From Streptomyces coacervatus (GTDB lineage: Bacteria > Actinomycetota > Actinomycetes > Streptomycetales > Streptomycetaceae): a stretch of 34,400 bases of DNA. The notes beneath the pieces are model-generated. The model did not search any database, had not been told where the DNA came from, and saw only the letters and a program-made list of their open reading frames with translations. A program made the position numbers and the translations under genes. The stretch is taken from the NCBI RefSeq assembly GCF_029223485.1, contig NZ_JARHTP010000041.1, positions 1 through 34,400 on the forward strand, given 5' to 3'. The number at the start of each line of letters is the position of its first letter. The stretch's first letter is position 1. Positions 23,534-31,490 of the stretch are shown here, piece by piece.

Positions 23534-24766
23534 ATGTCAGCATCACGTCTGCTGGAGGCGAAGAGCGTGGACACCTCCACGACCACCCACAGCTTCGAGG
23601 ACCTTGTCGGCGACGCCGAAGTGTTCTTCTCGGAGCACTTCAACAGGAAGCCGCTGCTGCACAGGGGTGCGCTCGAAGGCAGGACCCGTAGCCTCGTGTC
23701 GGTGCGGCAACTCGACGACATCGTCGCCATGGAAGCCGTACCACCCTCGTATCTGCGCGTCGCCAAGGACGGCCGCGGCGTGCCGAGCAAGGCGTACACC
23801 CGCACCGTCGCCGACCGCGGCGCGGCGCTCACCGAGGCGGTCGTCCCGGAGCAGGTCTACGAGCTGTTCCGGTCCGGCGGCACCATCACCTGGAACGCGC
23901 TCAACCACTTCCTGCCGTCCGCCCGGCATCTGGCGGACGTCTTCGCCGAGACCTTCGCCTGCCCCAGCGAGGTGGTCGCCTTCCTGACCCCCGCCGGCAA
24001 GGACGGCTACGCCCCGCACCACGATCCGGTCGACGTCTATGTCATCCAGATCGAGGGCACCAAGGACTGGCGGGTCTGGGAGCCGCCCGCCGGACGCCAC
24101 GCGGAGAAGGCCTCCCACCGGCCCGAGGACCTCGGCACACCCGTCATCGAGACGACGCTGCGTCCGGGCGACGTCCTGTACCTGCCGTACGGGACCCCGC
24201 ACGCGGCGGCCGCGAAGGCCGAGGTGTCCCTGCATCTGTCGGTCACCGTCGAGCCGCGGCGCTGGCGCGACCTTGTGGGCGAAACGGTGCAACACCTGCT
24301 GCAGGACGCGCAGTTCGACGGCTTCCCGCACCTGGGCGACAGCGCGGAAGGCGACGGCGCCGCCGTGCTCGGCGCGAAGCTGCGGGAGCTTTCCGACGCG
24401 CTGGCGGGGGCCGATCCGGCCGCCGAGATCGACCGGCTGCTCACGGCCGGCCGCCGGCGCGCGGGCGCAGGCCGGTCCCGCGAGTTCGAACGGCTCGCCT
24501 CCGCGGACGTCCTGACTCCCGACACCCGGCTGCGCCGCAGTGCCGTGCCCGTGGAGATCGGTCCGAGCGACGGCACGAAGAGCGGACTGCTCGTCAACGG
24601 CCACCGGCTCGCCGTCCCGGATGCCGTCGCCGACGCGTTGCGCGGGCTGGAGAGCGGCGGCGTGGTCCCGGCGGCCCACTTCTTCCCGGGTGTGTCCGAA
24701 GCCCGGTCCGTGCACGCAGCCCAGGGGCTCACCCGTCTCGGGGTGCTGGAAACCGCCACCACATGA
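23534..24766 (+). CDS. JmjC/Cupin_4 2-oxoglutarate oxygenase, second copy
   Basis: 410 residues from ATG 23534, with CGGGAG upstream. The order of motifs is the same as in the first copy: SFEDLVGDAEVFFSEHFNRK, then iron ligands H162 and D164 (HHDPVD) and H223 (TPHAAAA), and the same C-terminal winged-helix-like ending with LVNGHRLAVPDAV. The two proteins clearly share ancestry but differ along their length, so two distinct modification sites or successive oxidations are more likely than simple redundancy. All three iron ligands are present, so both should be active. The 48-base gap to the first copy and co-direction place it in the same operon. Confidence 0.85.
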   Translation: MSASRLLEAKSVDTSTTTHSFEDLVGDAEVFFSEHFNRKPLLHRGALEGRTRSLVSVRQLDDIVAMEAVPPSYLRVAKDGRGVPSKAYTRTVADRGAALTEAVVPEQVYELFRSGGTITWNALNHFLPSARHLADVFAETFACPSEVVAFLTPAGKDGYAPHHDPVDVYVIQIEGTKDWRVWEPPAGRHAEKASHRPEDLGTPVIETTLRPGDVLYLPYGTPHAAAAKAEVSLHLSVTVEPRRWRDLVGETVQHLLQDAQFDGFPHLGDSAEGDGAAVLGAKLRELSDALAGADPAAEIDRLLTAGRRRAGAGRSREFERLASADVLTPDTRLRRSAVPVEIGPSDGTKSGLLVNGHRLAVPDAVADALRGLESGGVVPAAHFFPGVSEARSVHAAQGLTRLGVLETATT

Positions 24767-24783
24767 GGAGCTGAGCCATCACC

Positions 24784-26085
24784 ATGGCTGACACGACACA
24801 AGCGGCCCCAGCGGCCACGAGTACGTCGGCGCCCGCGCCGGCCTGGCGGGACGTCTATGTCCTGGCCGGGCTGCGCGGGCTGTCCTTCGCCGGTGACATC
24901 GCGGCCGCCACCGCTCTGACCCTGCTGCTGCAGGCGAACGGCGCCGGATCGTACGCGGTCATGGCGCTGCTGCTCGCGGCCGCCGTGCCGCCCGCCCTGC
25001 TCGCGCCCGTCACGGGAGCGGTCGCCGACCGGTTCGACAGCCGCCGACTCATCGTCACGGTCGCCTCGCTGCAGATCCTGGCGTGCCTGGCGATGACGCT
25101 GACGACCTCGCCGGTCCTGCTGATCGCCCTCGCCGTCCTGCTCTCCACGGGGCTCGCCTTCACCCACCCGGTCTTCGCCGGGCTGCCCTCGGCGATGGTC
25201 GGCAAGGAGAACGTCCCCCGGGCCTCCGCGATCTCGCAGACCACCGCGATGACGGGCATGGTCGTCGCCCCCGGCATCTCCGGCTTCCTCACCGCCCGCT
25301 TCGGCGTCAACGTCGCCCTGGTGCTCGACGCGGCGACCTTCGGGATCGTCGTGCTCGGCGCCCTGGTGATCCGCACCCGGCTGCACAGCAAGAGCCCCGC
25401 GAAGGCGGCCGGCGGCAGCGGGAAGACGGCGGACCAGCCCGCCTACCGGGTGTCCTCGGACCGCTTCCTGCGCTCCGTACTCGTGATGAGCGGTGTGGTG
25501 ATGGCTGCGGCGAGCATCATCAACGTCCTCATCGTCTTCTACGTACGGGACACCTTCGGAGCGTCCGAGGAGACGTACGGACTGATCATGTCCTGCTGGA
25601 TGGCCGGTCTGGTGCCCGGTGCGCTGCTGGTCCGCCGGATCAAGCGGGTCAGTCACGAGGCGATCCTCATCGGGTCGTTCCTGTGCATCGCGGTGGGCAT
25701 CCTGGGCACGGGGCTGGCCCCGGGTGCCTGGTGGATCGTGCCCTGCTATGTGATCGGTGGATTCGGCAACGGCGCGCAGGCCACGGTCACCCACATCGTC
25801 ATCAACCTCCGGACGCCCGACACCCACCGCGGCAGGGCGTTCGCGGCGCTCGGCGCGGTCTCCAACACCGGTCCCGCCGTGGGATATCTGATGGGCGGTG
25901 TGATCCTCGGCTTCATGGAGCCGCGGTACGCCTTCCTGGTGGCGGGCGGCTGTGCGCTGCTCGCCGTGCTGGTCTTCCACCGCGCCGTGCTGCGGACGGC
26001 CGACAGTGCCGCTCCCGCGACCGAGGCCGCTCCGGTGACCGAGACCGCTCCGGAAACCGCCGCGGACACGGCAGCAGCACGATGA
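24784..26085 (+). CDS. MFS transporter, probable peptide exporter
   Basis: 433 residues with about 12 hydrophobic segments and the short cytoplasmic loop VADRFDSRRLIV between helices 2 and 3, typical of MFS drug-efflux-like proteins (MFS_3-like). The stretch at about 200-225 is a charged central loop. The C-terminal tail is Ala/Thr/Glu-rich. It starts 18 bases after the second oxygenase gene and overlaps the M13 peptidase gene by ATGA, so it is part of the operon. Its probable job is export of the finished peptide and self-protection; substrate is inferred only from context. Confidence 0.82.
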   Translation: MADTTQAAPAATSTSAPAPAWRDVYVLAGLRGLSFAGDIAAATALTLLLQANGAGSYAVMALLLAAAVPPALLAPVTGAVADRFDSRRLIVTVASLQILACLAMTLTTSPVLLIALAVLLSTGLAFTHPVFAGLPSAMVGKENVPRASAISQTTAMTGMVVAPGISGFLTARFGVNVALVLDAATFGIVVLGALVIRTRLHSKSPAKAAGGSGKTADQPAYRVSSDRFLRSVLVMSGVVMAAASIINVLIVFYVRDTFGASEETYGLIMSCWMAGLVPGALLVRRIKRVSHEAILIGSFLCIAVGILGTGLAPGAWWIVPCYVIGGFGNGAQATVTHIVINLRTPDTHRGRAFAALGAVSNTGPAVGYLMGGVILGFMEPRYAFLVAGGCALLAVLVFHRAVLRTADSAAPATEAAPVTETAPETAADTAAAR

Positions 26086-28040
26086 GCGACGCGGACACGG
26101 CGTACGACGTCGACACCGACCCGGCGATCAGGCCGCAGGACGACTTCTACGGCCACGTCAACGGCCGTTGGGCGGACGCCTTCGTGCTGCCCGAGCACCG
26201 GGCCGAGGCGACGATGCTCTCCTTGCTGGCCGAGAAGGTGCAGGACGATGTCGTCGCCGTGATCCGCGACGCCCCGAGCCCCGCCGCACCGGGCGGCCCC
26301 GGCCGGCAGATCGCCGACCTGTACGCGAGCTTCATGGACGAGGCCGGCATCGAGGAGCGCGGCCCGGCCGATCTCGCCGCTCTGCTCGGCACGATCCGCG
26401 CGGTCGCCGACCGTGCGGAGCTGGCCCGGCTGATGGGCCGGCTGCAGCGCGAGGGCGTCGGCGGGCCCGTCGAGGCGACCGTCGCGACCGACACCGCGGG
26501 CACCCGCGGCTACCTGCTCACCGTCACCCAGTCCGGCCTCGCCCTGTCCGGTGGGGTGGCTGCCTATCTGGACGCCGCAGGCGCGCCGCTGCGCGAGCAG
26601 TACGCCGAGCATCTGCGGCGCATGCTGGAGCTGGCCGGGCAGCCGGATCCGGGGCACGCGGCGGATGCTGCGTTGCGGGTGGAGACCGCGCTGGCCGCCG
26701 CCCACACGCCGCCGGACGCGTCAGGCCGAATCAAGGCGGAGGCCCATGTCTGCACGGCGGCCGAACTCGCCGCCGACGAGGGCGACTTCCCCTGGGGGGC
26801 CTGGCTGGAAGGGCTCGGCGACATCCCGGCGGACGCCGTTGTCCAGGTCCGCCCGGGGCCGTTCCGCGCCGCCCTGGAGGCGTGGTGGACGGCGACGGAC
26901 CTGGAGGACCTGAAGCTCTGGCTGATCTGGCTGCAGGTCCACGAGGCCGCCCCGTTCGGCACCGCCGCGATGTTCACCGAGAACTTCCGCTTCTACGGGC
27001 AGGTGCTGACCGGATCCCGCCGGCCCCGGCCCCGCTGGATGCGGGCGACCTCCTTCGTCCAGACCGTGCTCGGCGACGAGGTGGGCGCGCACTATCTCAA
27101 GGAGCACCTGGAACCCGGCACCCGCAAGGCCGCCGAGGACCTGGTGGACGAGCTCGTACGGGCGTACCGGGGCTGCCTGGAGCAGGCCGGCTGGATGGCC
27201 GACAGCACCCGCGCTTCGGCACTGGCCAAGCTCGACGCCATGCACTTCGAACTCGGCCACCCGCAGGACGACGCGGTCCACGAAGAGCTGCACACCGACC
27301 CCGCCGACCTGCTGGGCAACGTACGCCGCGGCCGGACCCGCCGCTTCGTCCGCCAGCTGCGCAGGCTGGGCGGGCCCGTCGACCGCACGGAGTGGAAGGT
27401 CCCACCGCAGGCGGTCACCGCCTACTACCGGCACGGGCTCAACCAGGTGGTCGTCCCCGCCGCGCTGCTGCAGCCGCCCCTGTTCGACGCGGGCGGCGAC
27501 ATGACGCGGAACTTCGCCCTGCTCGGTTCGATCGTCTGCCATGAGATGTCCCACGCCTTCGACAGCCGCGGCTCCCGCTACGACGGCGAGGGCCGGCTGC
27601 GCGAGTGGTGGTCCGAGGCCGACCGCGCCGAGTACACGCGCCGCACCGCGCTGCTCGTGGAGCAGTACGACCGCTACGTCCCCGAGGGCCTGGACGGACA
27701 GCATGTCAGCGGCGCCCGGACGGTGGGCGAGAACATCGCCGACATCACCGGACTCACCGTCGCGCACGCCGCGTTCACCGCGCACCTGGCCGCAACCGGC
27801 AGGACCGATGCCGAACAGGCCGCCGAGAACCGGCGGTTCTTCGTCCTGTGGGCCTCGATGTGGCGGGCCAAGCGCACCCCGGGGCGCATGCGGGAGCGGC
27901 TCGCGGGCGACCGGCACGCGCCGCCGCAGTTCCGCTGCAACGGAAGTCTCGGCCACATCCCGGCCTTCCACCGCGCTTTCGACGTGTCCGAGAACGACCC
28001 CATGTCCATTCCGGCGGCAGCCCGTTTCACGCTGCTGTGA
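26082..28040 (+). CDS. M13-family zinc metallopeptidase, cytosolic
   Basis: 652 residues from ATG 26082, overlapping the MFS stop (ATGA). The N-terminus begins with PQDDFYGHVNGRWAD, the usual M13 (neprilysin/PepO) opening, with no signal peptide or membrane anchor, so the enzyme is cytosolic. The zinc motif HEMSH is at 487-491 and the third ligand is E550 in ENIAD (550-554), both intact. The C-terminal CNGSLGHIPAFHRAF corresponds to the family's substrate-pocket region. M13 enzymes cleave short peptides, typically below about 40 residues, because the active site is enclosed. That suits removal of a leader from, or degradation of, the 29-residue peptide. Confidence 0.88.
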   Translation: MSDADTAYDVDTDPAIRPQDDFYGHVNGRWADAFVLPEHRAEATMLSLLAEKVQDDVVAVIRDAPSPAAPGGPGRQIADLYASFMDEAGIEERGPADLAALLGTIRAVADRAELARLMGRLQREGVGGPVEATVATDTAGTRGYLLTVTQSGLALSGGVAAYLDAAGAPLREQYAEHLRRMLELAGQPDPGHAADAALRVETALAAAHTPPDASGRIKAEAHVCTAAELAADEGDFPWGAWLEGLGDIPADAVVQVRPGPFRAALEAWWTATDLEDLKLWLIWLQVHEAAPFGTAAMFTENFRFYGQVLTGSRRPRPRWMRATSFVQTVLGDEVGAHYLKEHLEPGTRKAAEDLVDELVRAYRGCLEQAGWMADSTRASALAKLDAMHFELGHPQDDAVHEELHTDPADLLGNVRRGRTRRFVRQLRRLGGPVDRTEWKVPPQAVTAYYRHGLNQVVVPAALLQPPLFDAGGDMTRNFALLGSIVCHEMSHAFDSRGSRYDGEGRLREWWSEADRAEYTRRTALLVEQYDRYVPEGLDGQHVSGARTVGENIADITGLTVAHAAFTAHLAATGRTDAEQAAENRRFFVLWASMWRAKRTPGRMRERLAGDRHAPPQFRCNGSLGHIPAFHRAFDVSENDPMSIPAAARFTLL

Positions 28041-28068
28041 CCCGGCACGGCCGACGAGGAGGCAGACC

Positions 28069-29364
28069 ATGGCCGCTGCACACACGACCGCCCCTGCGAG
28101 GCAGAACGCCTCCCGGGACATCACCCCGACGGCCGGCGGGACCCCGACCGGGTACGAGCCGACCAACCACGCCTATCACCATGCGTTCCATCTGCTGCAC
28201 CTCGCCCCGGGGCCGGACATCGCCGTGCCCGCGGCCGCCTCGCTGCTGGCCCTCGACACCGGCCGTACCGCCGCGCTGCTGGACCGCTTCGTGGCCGACG
28301 GGCTGTGCGAGCGGACTGCACCGGGCCGGTTCCGCGCCCGGCGCGACGTCCCGCACCGGGCCGTGGCCGGCTGCGGCGACGGCGCGGCGCGACGCCGGCT
28401 GATCGACCACTATCTGCACAGCGCCCACCGGGCGGACCGGCTCATCGCCCCCCACCATCCCGAGCTGCCCCTCGCTCCGGCGGGCGCGGGCTGTGTGCCC
28501 GAGGAACCGGACTCCCGGGAAGCGGCGTTGCAGTGGCTGGACACGGAGCACGCCTGTCTGGTCGCCGTCCGCGAACTCGCCCGGGAAACCAGCCGGCACC
28601 TGGTGGTGTTCCAGCTCGCGCAGTGCCTCAACGGGCACTACGTGCGGCGCGGGCACACCGCGCAGCAGCTGGCGCAGTGGGCGGATGCGGTGCGTTCCAC
28701 ACACGCCTTGGGCGACCCCGAGGCGCAGATCACCGCCCACCGTTTCGCGGGGCAGGCGGCCAGCCGCGCCGGCCGGCACGCTGCGGCGGTCGCCCAGCTG
28801 GGCCGGGCGGTCCGGATCGCCGAGCGGTACGGCGAACCCGGCCCGCAGGCCTGGGCGCACTACATCTTCGCCTGGGTCGAGGAGACGGCCGGGCGGGACG
28901 GGGAGGCGCTCGGCCATGCGGTGTGCGCGGCGAGCCTGTTCAGGCGTGCGGCCGAGTGGGGCGCCGAGGCCGATGCGCTGAACGCGGCGGGCTGGTACCA
29001 CACCCGGCTCGGCGACCTCGAACAGGCCGGAGAGTACTGCGTCCGCGCCCTCGACATCGCCCGCCGGTACGGCTACCGCGGCGGGGAGGCGGCCGCGCTC
29101 GACAGCCTGGGCCTGCTCGCGCAGCGGGCCGGCCGGCACGACGAGGCGCTGGACAGCTACCGGGCCGCGCTCGATCTGTGCCGGGAGCTCGGCAACACGT
29201 ATCAGGAGGCGGGAGCTCTGGACCGGCTGGGCGACAGCTACGCGGCGGTCGGGCGGTTCGACGAGGCCCGTGAGGCGTGGGCACAGGCGCTCGGCCTGTA
29301 CCGGAGCCAGCAGCGCCTGAATGAGGCCGGAGCGGTCGAACGACGACTCGAAAAGGCCTGCTGA
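28069..29364 (+). CDS. AfsR-type winged-helix/TPR protein without NTPase
   Basis: 431 residues from ATG 28069 (GAGGAGG upstream). Residues 35-100 (HHAFHLLHLAPGPDIAVPAA, LLALDTGRTAALLDRF) resemble the helical domain that follows the NB-ARC NTPase in AfsR/SARP-type STAND regulators. The remainder is a series of tetratricopeptide-like repeats of about 40 residues, for example AAWYHTRLGDLEQAG-type and LLAQRAGRHDEALDSYR units. The NTPase itself and any DNA-binding domain are missing. TPR arrays bind proteins or peptides, so it may hold the peptide or a partner enzyme, or act as a stripped regulator. It is the last gene of the operon before the strong terminator. Confidence 0.72.
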   Translation: MAAAHTTAPARQNASRDITPTAGGTPTGYEPTNHAYHHAFHLLHLAPGPDIAVPAAASLLALDTGRTAALLDRFVADGLCERTAPGRFRARRDVPHRAVAGCGDGAARRRLIDHYLHSAHRADRLIAPHHPELPLAPAGAGCVPEEPDSREAALQWLDTEHACLVAVRELARETSRHLVVFQLAQCLNGHYVRRGHTAQQLAQWADAVRSTHALGDPEAQITAHRFAGQAASRAGRHAAAVAQLGRAVRIAERYGEPGPQAWAHYIFAWVEETAGRDGEALGHAVCAASLFRRAAEWGAEADALNAAGWYHTRLGDLEQAGEYCVRALDIARRYGYRGGEAAALDSLGLLAQRAGRHDEALDSYRAALDLCRELGNTYQEAGALDRLGDSYAAVGRFDEAREAWAQALGLYRSQQRLNEAGAVERRLEKAC

Positions 29365-29390
29365 TCTTTCCCTCCGGAGTATTCCCGGAA

Positions 29391-29455
29391 TGTTCAACAA
29401 TGGCGCCAGGACCTTTCCTGGCGCCATTGTCGTTCAAATTCCTGTTCAATTTGAA
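29391..29455. promoter_or_regulatory. TTCAA-motif cluster before S9 gene
   Basis: TGTTCAA occurs at 29391 and 29443 and CGTTCAA at 29431 (12-base step to the next). TTCAAATT (29433-29440) and AATTTGAA (29448-29455) also form a perfect 8-bp inverted repeat ending five bases before the -35 box. This is a good activator position. The motif matches that before the peptide gene. Confidence 0.45.
29397..29430 (+). terminator. Perfect 15-bp-stem terminator
   Basis: ACAATGGCGCCAGGA (29397-29411) and TCCTGGCGCCATTGT (29416-29430) pair perfectly around CCTT. It ends the peptide operon 33 bases after the TPR gene stop; downstream is T-rich. Confidence 0.92.
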
Positions 29456-29460
29456 TGGCG

Positions 29461-29498
29461 TTGACCAATGGAATGCTGCAGAAATAAATTTCTCGGTA
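29461..29498 (+). promoter_or_regulatory. Promoter of the S9 gene, likely leaderless
   Basis: TTGACC (29461-29466), 17 bases, then ATAAAT (29484-29489). The predicted start point, about seven bases beyond, falls on or next to ATG 29498. There is no purine-rich ribosome site before it. Confidence 0.65.
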
Positions 29499-31438
29499 TG
29501 AAGCCCACGGACATTGATCTCCTCCCCGTCCTCGGACGTCCCACGCTCTCGGGTGACGGCCGGTACGCGGCCGTCGTCGCCACCCGGCCCGACCTCGCCA
29601 CCGAGGGATACATCTCCGAACTGTGGCTGGCCGAGACCGACGGCAGCACTCCGGCCCGGCTGCTGACCCGCGGGCCGCACGACGCCGCGCCCGCCTTCTC
29701 CCCCGACGGCCGCCACCTCGCCTTCCTGCGCCCCGTACCCGGCGGCCGCGCCCAACTGCACATACTGCCCATGGACGGCGGCGAGGCCCGCCCGGTCACC
29801 AACCACCCCATCGGCGCCGGCCAGCCCGTGTGGAGCCCGGACTCCAAACTCCTCGCCCACACCGCACGCGTACCCGAGCCCGGCCGCTACCGCGGCGCAC
29901 CGCAGAGCGAAGCACCCCGCCGCATCACCAAACTCCGCTACTGCGCCGACGGGTTCGGCTACACCATCGACCGGCCGCGGCACATCTTCGTCACCGACCC
30001 CTTCGCCGAGGACCCGGCGACCGCGACCACCCAGGTGACCGAGGGGAATTACGACCACTCGGACGTCTCCTGGAGCCCCGACGGACAGCTGCTGACCTTC
30101 ACCGCGGCCCGTCACGAAAAGGCCGGCGACGACCTCCGCAACGACCTGTGGGTGTGCGCCCCCGACGGCACCGGACTGCGCTCCCTCACCGACGGCGGAC
30201 TGCTCCTGGGCTGCCCCCGCTTCTCCCCCGACGGCGCCACGGTCTGCTTCGCCGCCGAGCCGCTGGACGAGAACAACAACCCGTACACCTCGATGAGTTA
30301 CGGCCTGTGGTCCATTCCGCTGGACGGCTCGGCACCCGCCCGCCGGCTCACCGACAAGGACCTCCACCTCAGCTTCGCCAGCCAGACGATCCACCCGGTC
30401 GCCGACGGCATCCTGTTCGCCGCCGACCACCGCGGCGAGGTCCACCTGATCCTGGTGCCCTACGACGGCGGCGCACCGAAGCCCCTGATCACCGGCGTCC
30501 GCCAGGTCAACTGGTACACCGCCGTGGACGGCCCGGACGGCCTGACCGTGGCCGCCGTCATCGCCAGCGCCACCAGCGCCGGTGACCTGGTCGGCCTGCG
30601 CGCCGGCGAGGAGCACGTACTGACCTCCTTCGGGCAGCGACTGGTCGAGCAGACCGACCTGCTGCCGGTGGAGGAGTTCACCGCGACCGCGCCGGACGGC
30701 CACCAGCTGCAGGGCTGGATCATCCGCCCGCAGGGCGAGGGCCCGCACCCGGTGCTGCTCCAGATCAAGGGCGGCCCGCACACCCAGTGGGGCTACACCC
30801 TCAACGGGCCGGCCGCCTTCGACGAGGCGCAGGTGTACGCGAGCGCCGGCTACGCAGTGGTGCTGGGCAACCCGCGCGGCACCTCCGGCTACGGACACGA
30901 CCACGCCCGGTACATAGCCGACGACCTGGCCCGCAGGACCGCTCCGGATCTGCTGGCCCTGCTGGACAAGGCCCTGGAGTCCCCCGACCTCGACGCCGAC
31001 CGCGTCGGCGTCATGGGCGGCTCCTTCGGCGGCTACATGTCCGCCTGGCTCGCCGCCCACCACGGCAACCGCTTCCGCGCAGCCATCGGCGAACGCGGCC
31101 TCTACGCCGTCGACAGCTACGCCGCCTCCAGCGACGACGGCATCAACGTCGCCATCGCCCTCTACGGCACCGACCCCACCCAATGGGCAGCAAAAAGCCC
31201 CCTCACCTACGCCGACAACATCCAACTCCCCATGCTCATCATCCAGTCCGAAGAAGACCGCCACTGCCCCCTCGAACAGGCACAACGACTCTTCGTCGCC
31301 CTCAAAACCCGCAACATCCCCGTAGAACTCCTCCTCTTCCCCGGCGAAGGCCACGACATGTCCCGCTCCGGACTGCCCAGCCACCGCATCGCCAGGTTCG
31401 ACGCAATCCTCGAATGGTGGAGCCGCCACCTCATCTAG
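29498..31438 (+). CDS. S9-family serine peptidase (prolyl oligopeptidase-like)
   Basis: 646 residues from ATG 29498 (MKPTDIDLLPVL); an ATG ten codons upstream lies within the promoter. The N-terminal two thirds are a beta-propeller with PD40-type repeats (FSPDGRHLAFL, WSPDGQLLTF, FSPDGATVCF). The C-terminal alpha/beta hydrolase has S509 in GGSFGGYMS, D587 in SEEDRHCPLEQ and H619 in GEGHDMS, a complete triad. S9 enzymes of this form (acylaminoacyl peptidase/oligopeptidase type) admit only short peptides, up to about 30 residues, and some relatives in other organisms cut and cyclise ribosomal peptides. No signal peptide, so it acts in the cytosol. A role in trimming the 29-residue peptide is plausible but inferred. 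Confidence 0.88.
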   Translation: MKPTDIDLLPVLGRPTLSGDGRYAAVVATRPDLATEGYISELWLAETDGSTPARLLTRGPHDAAPAFSPDGRHLAFLRPVPGGRAQLHILPMDGGEARPVTNHPIGAGQPVWSPDSKLLAHTARVPEPGRYRGAPQSEAPRRITKLRYCADGFGYTIDRPRHIFVTDPFAEDPATATTQVTEGNYDHSDVSWSPDGQLLTFTAARHEKAGDDLRNDLWVCAPDGTGLRSLTDGGLLLGCPRFSPDGATVCFAAEPLDENNNPYTSMSYGLWSIPLDGSAPARRLTDKDLHLSFASQTIHPVADGILFAADHRGEVHLILVPYDGGAPKPLITGVRQVNWYTAVDGPDGLTVAAVIASATSAGDLVGLRAGEEHVLTSFGQRLVEQTDLLPVEEFTATAPDGHQLQGWIIRPQGEGPHPVLLQIKGGPHTQWGYTLNGPAAFDEAQVYASAGYAVVLGNPRGTSGYGHDHARYIADDLARRTAPDLLALLDKALESPDLDADRVGVMGGSFGGYMSAWLAAHHGNRFRAAIGERGLYAVDSYAASSDDGINVAIALYGTDPTQWAAKSPLTYADNIQLPMLIIQSEEDRHCPLEQAQRLFVALKTRNIPVELLLFPGEGHDMSRSGLPSHRIARFDAILEWWSRHLI

Positions 31439-31490
31439 CACCGCGCCGCCCTGCTGTACGCATTCCCGACCGACCTGTCCTGGAGGGACC

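Noticed and set aside
25083..26081. Extended open frame upstream of the M13 peptidase start
   Set aside because: It is an Arg/His-rich shadow of the MFS gene; the M13 domain begins right after ATG 26082.
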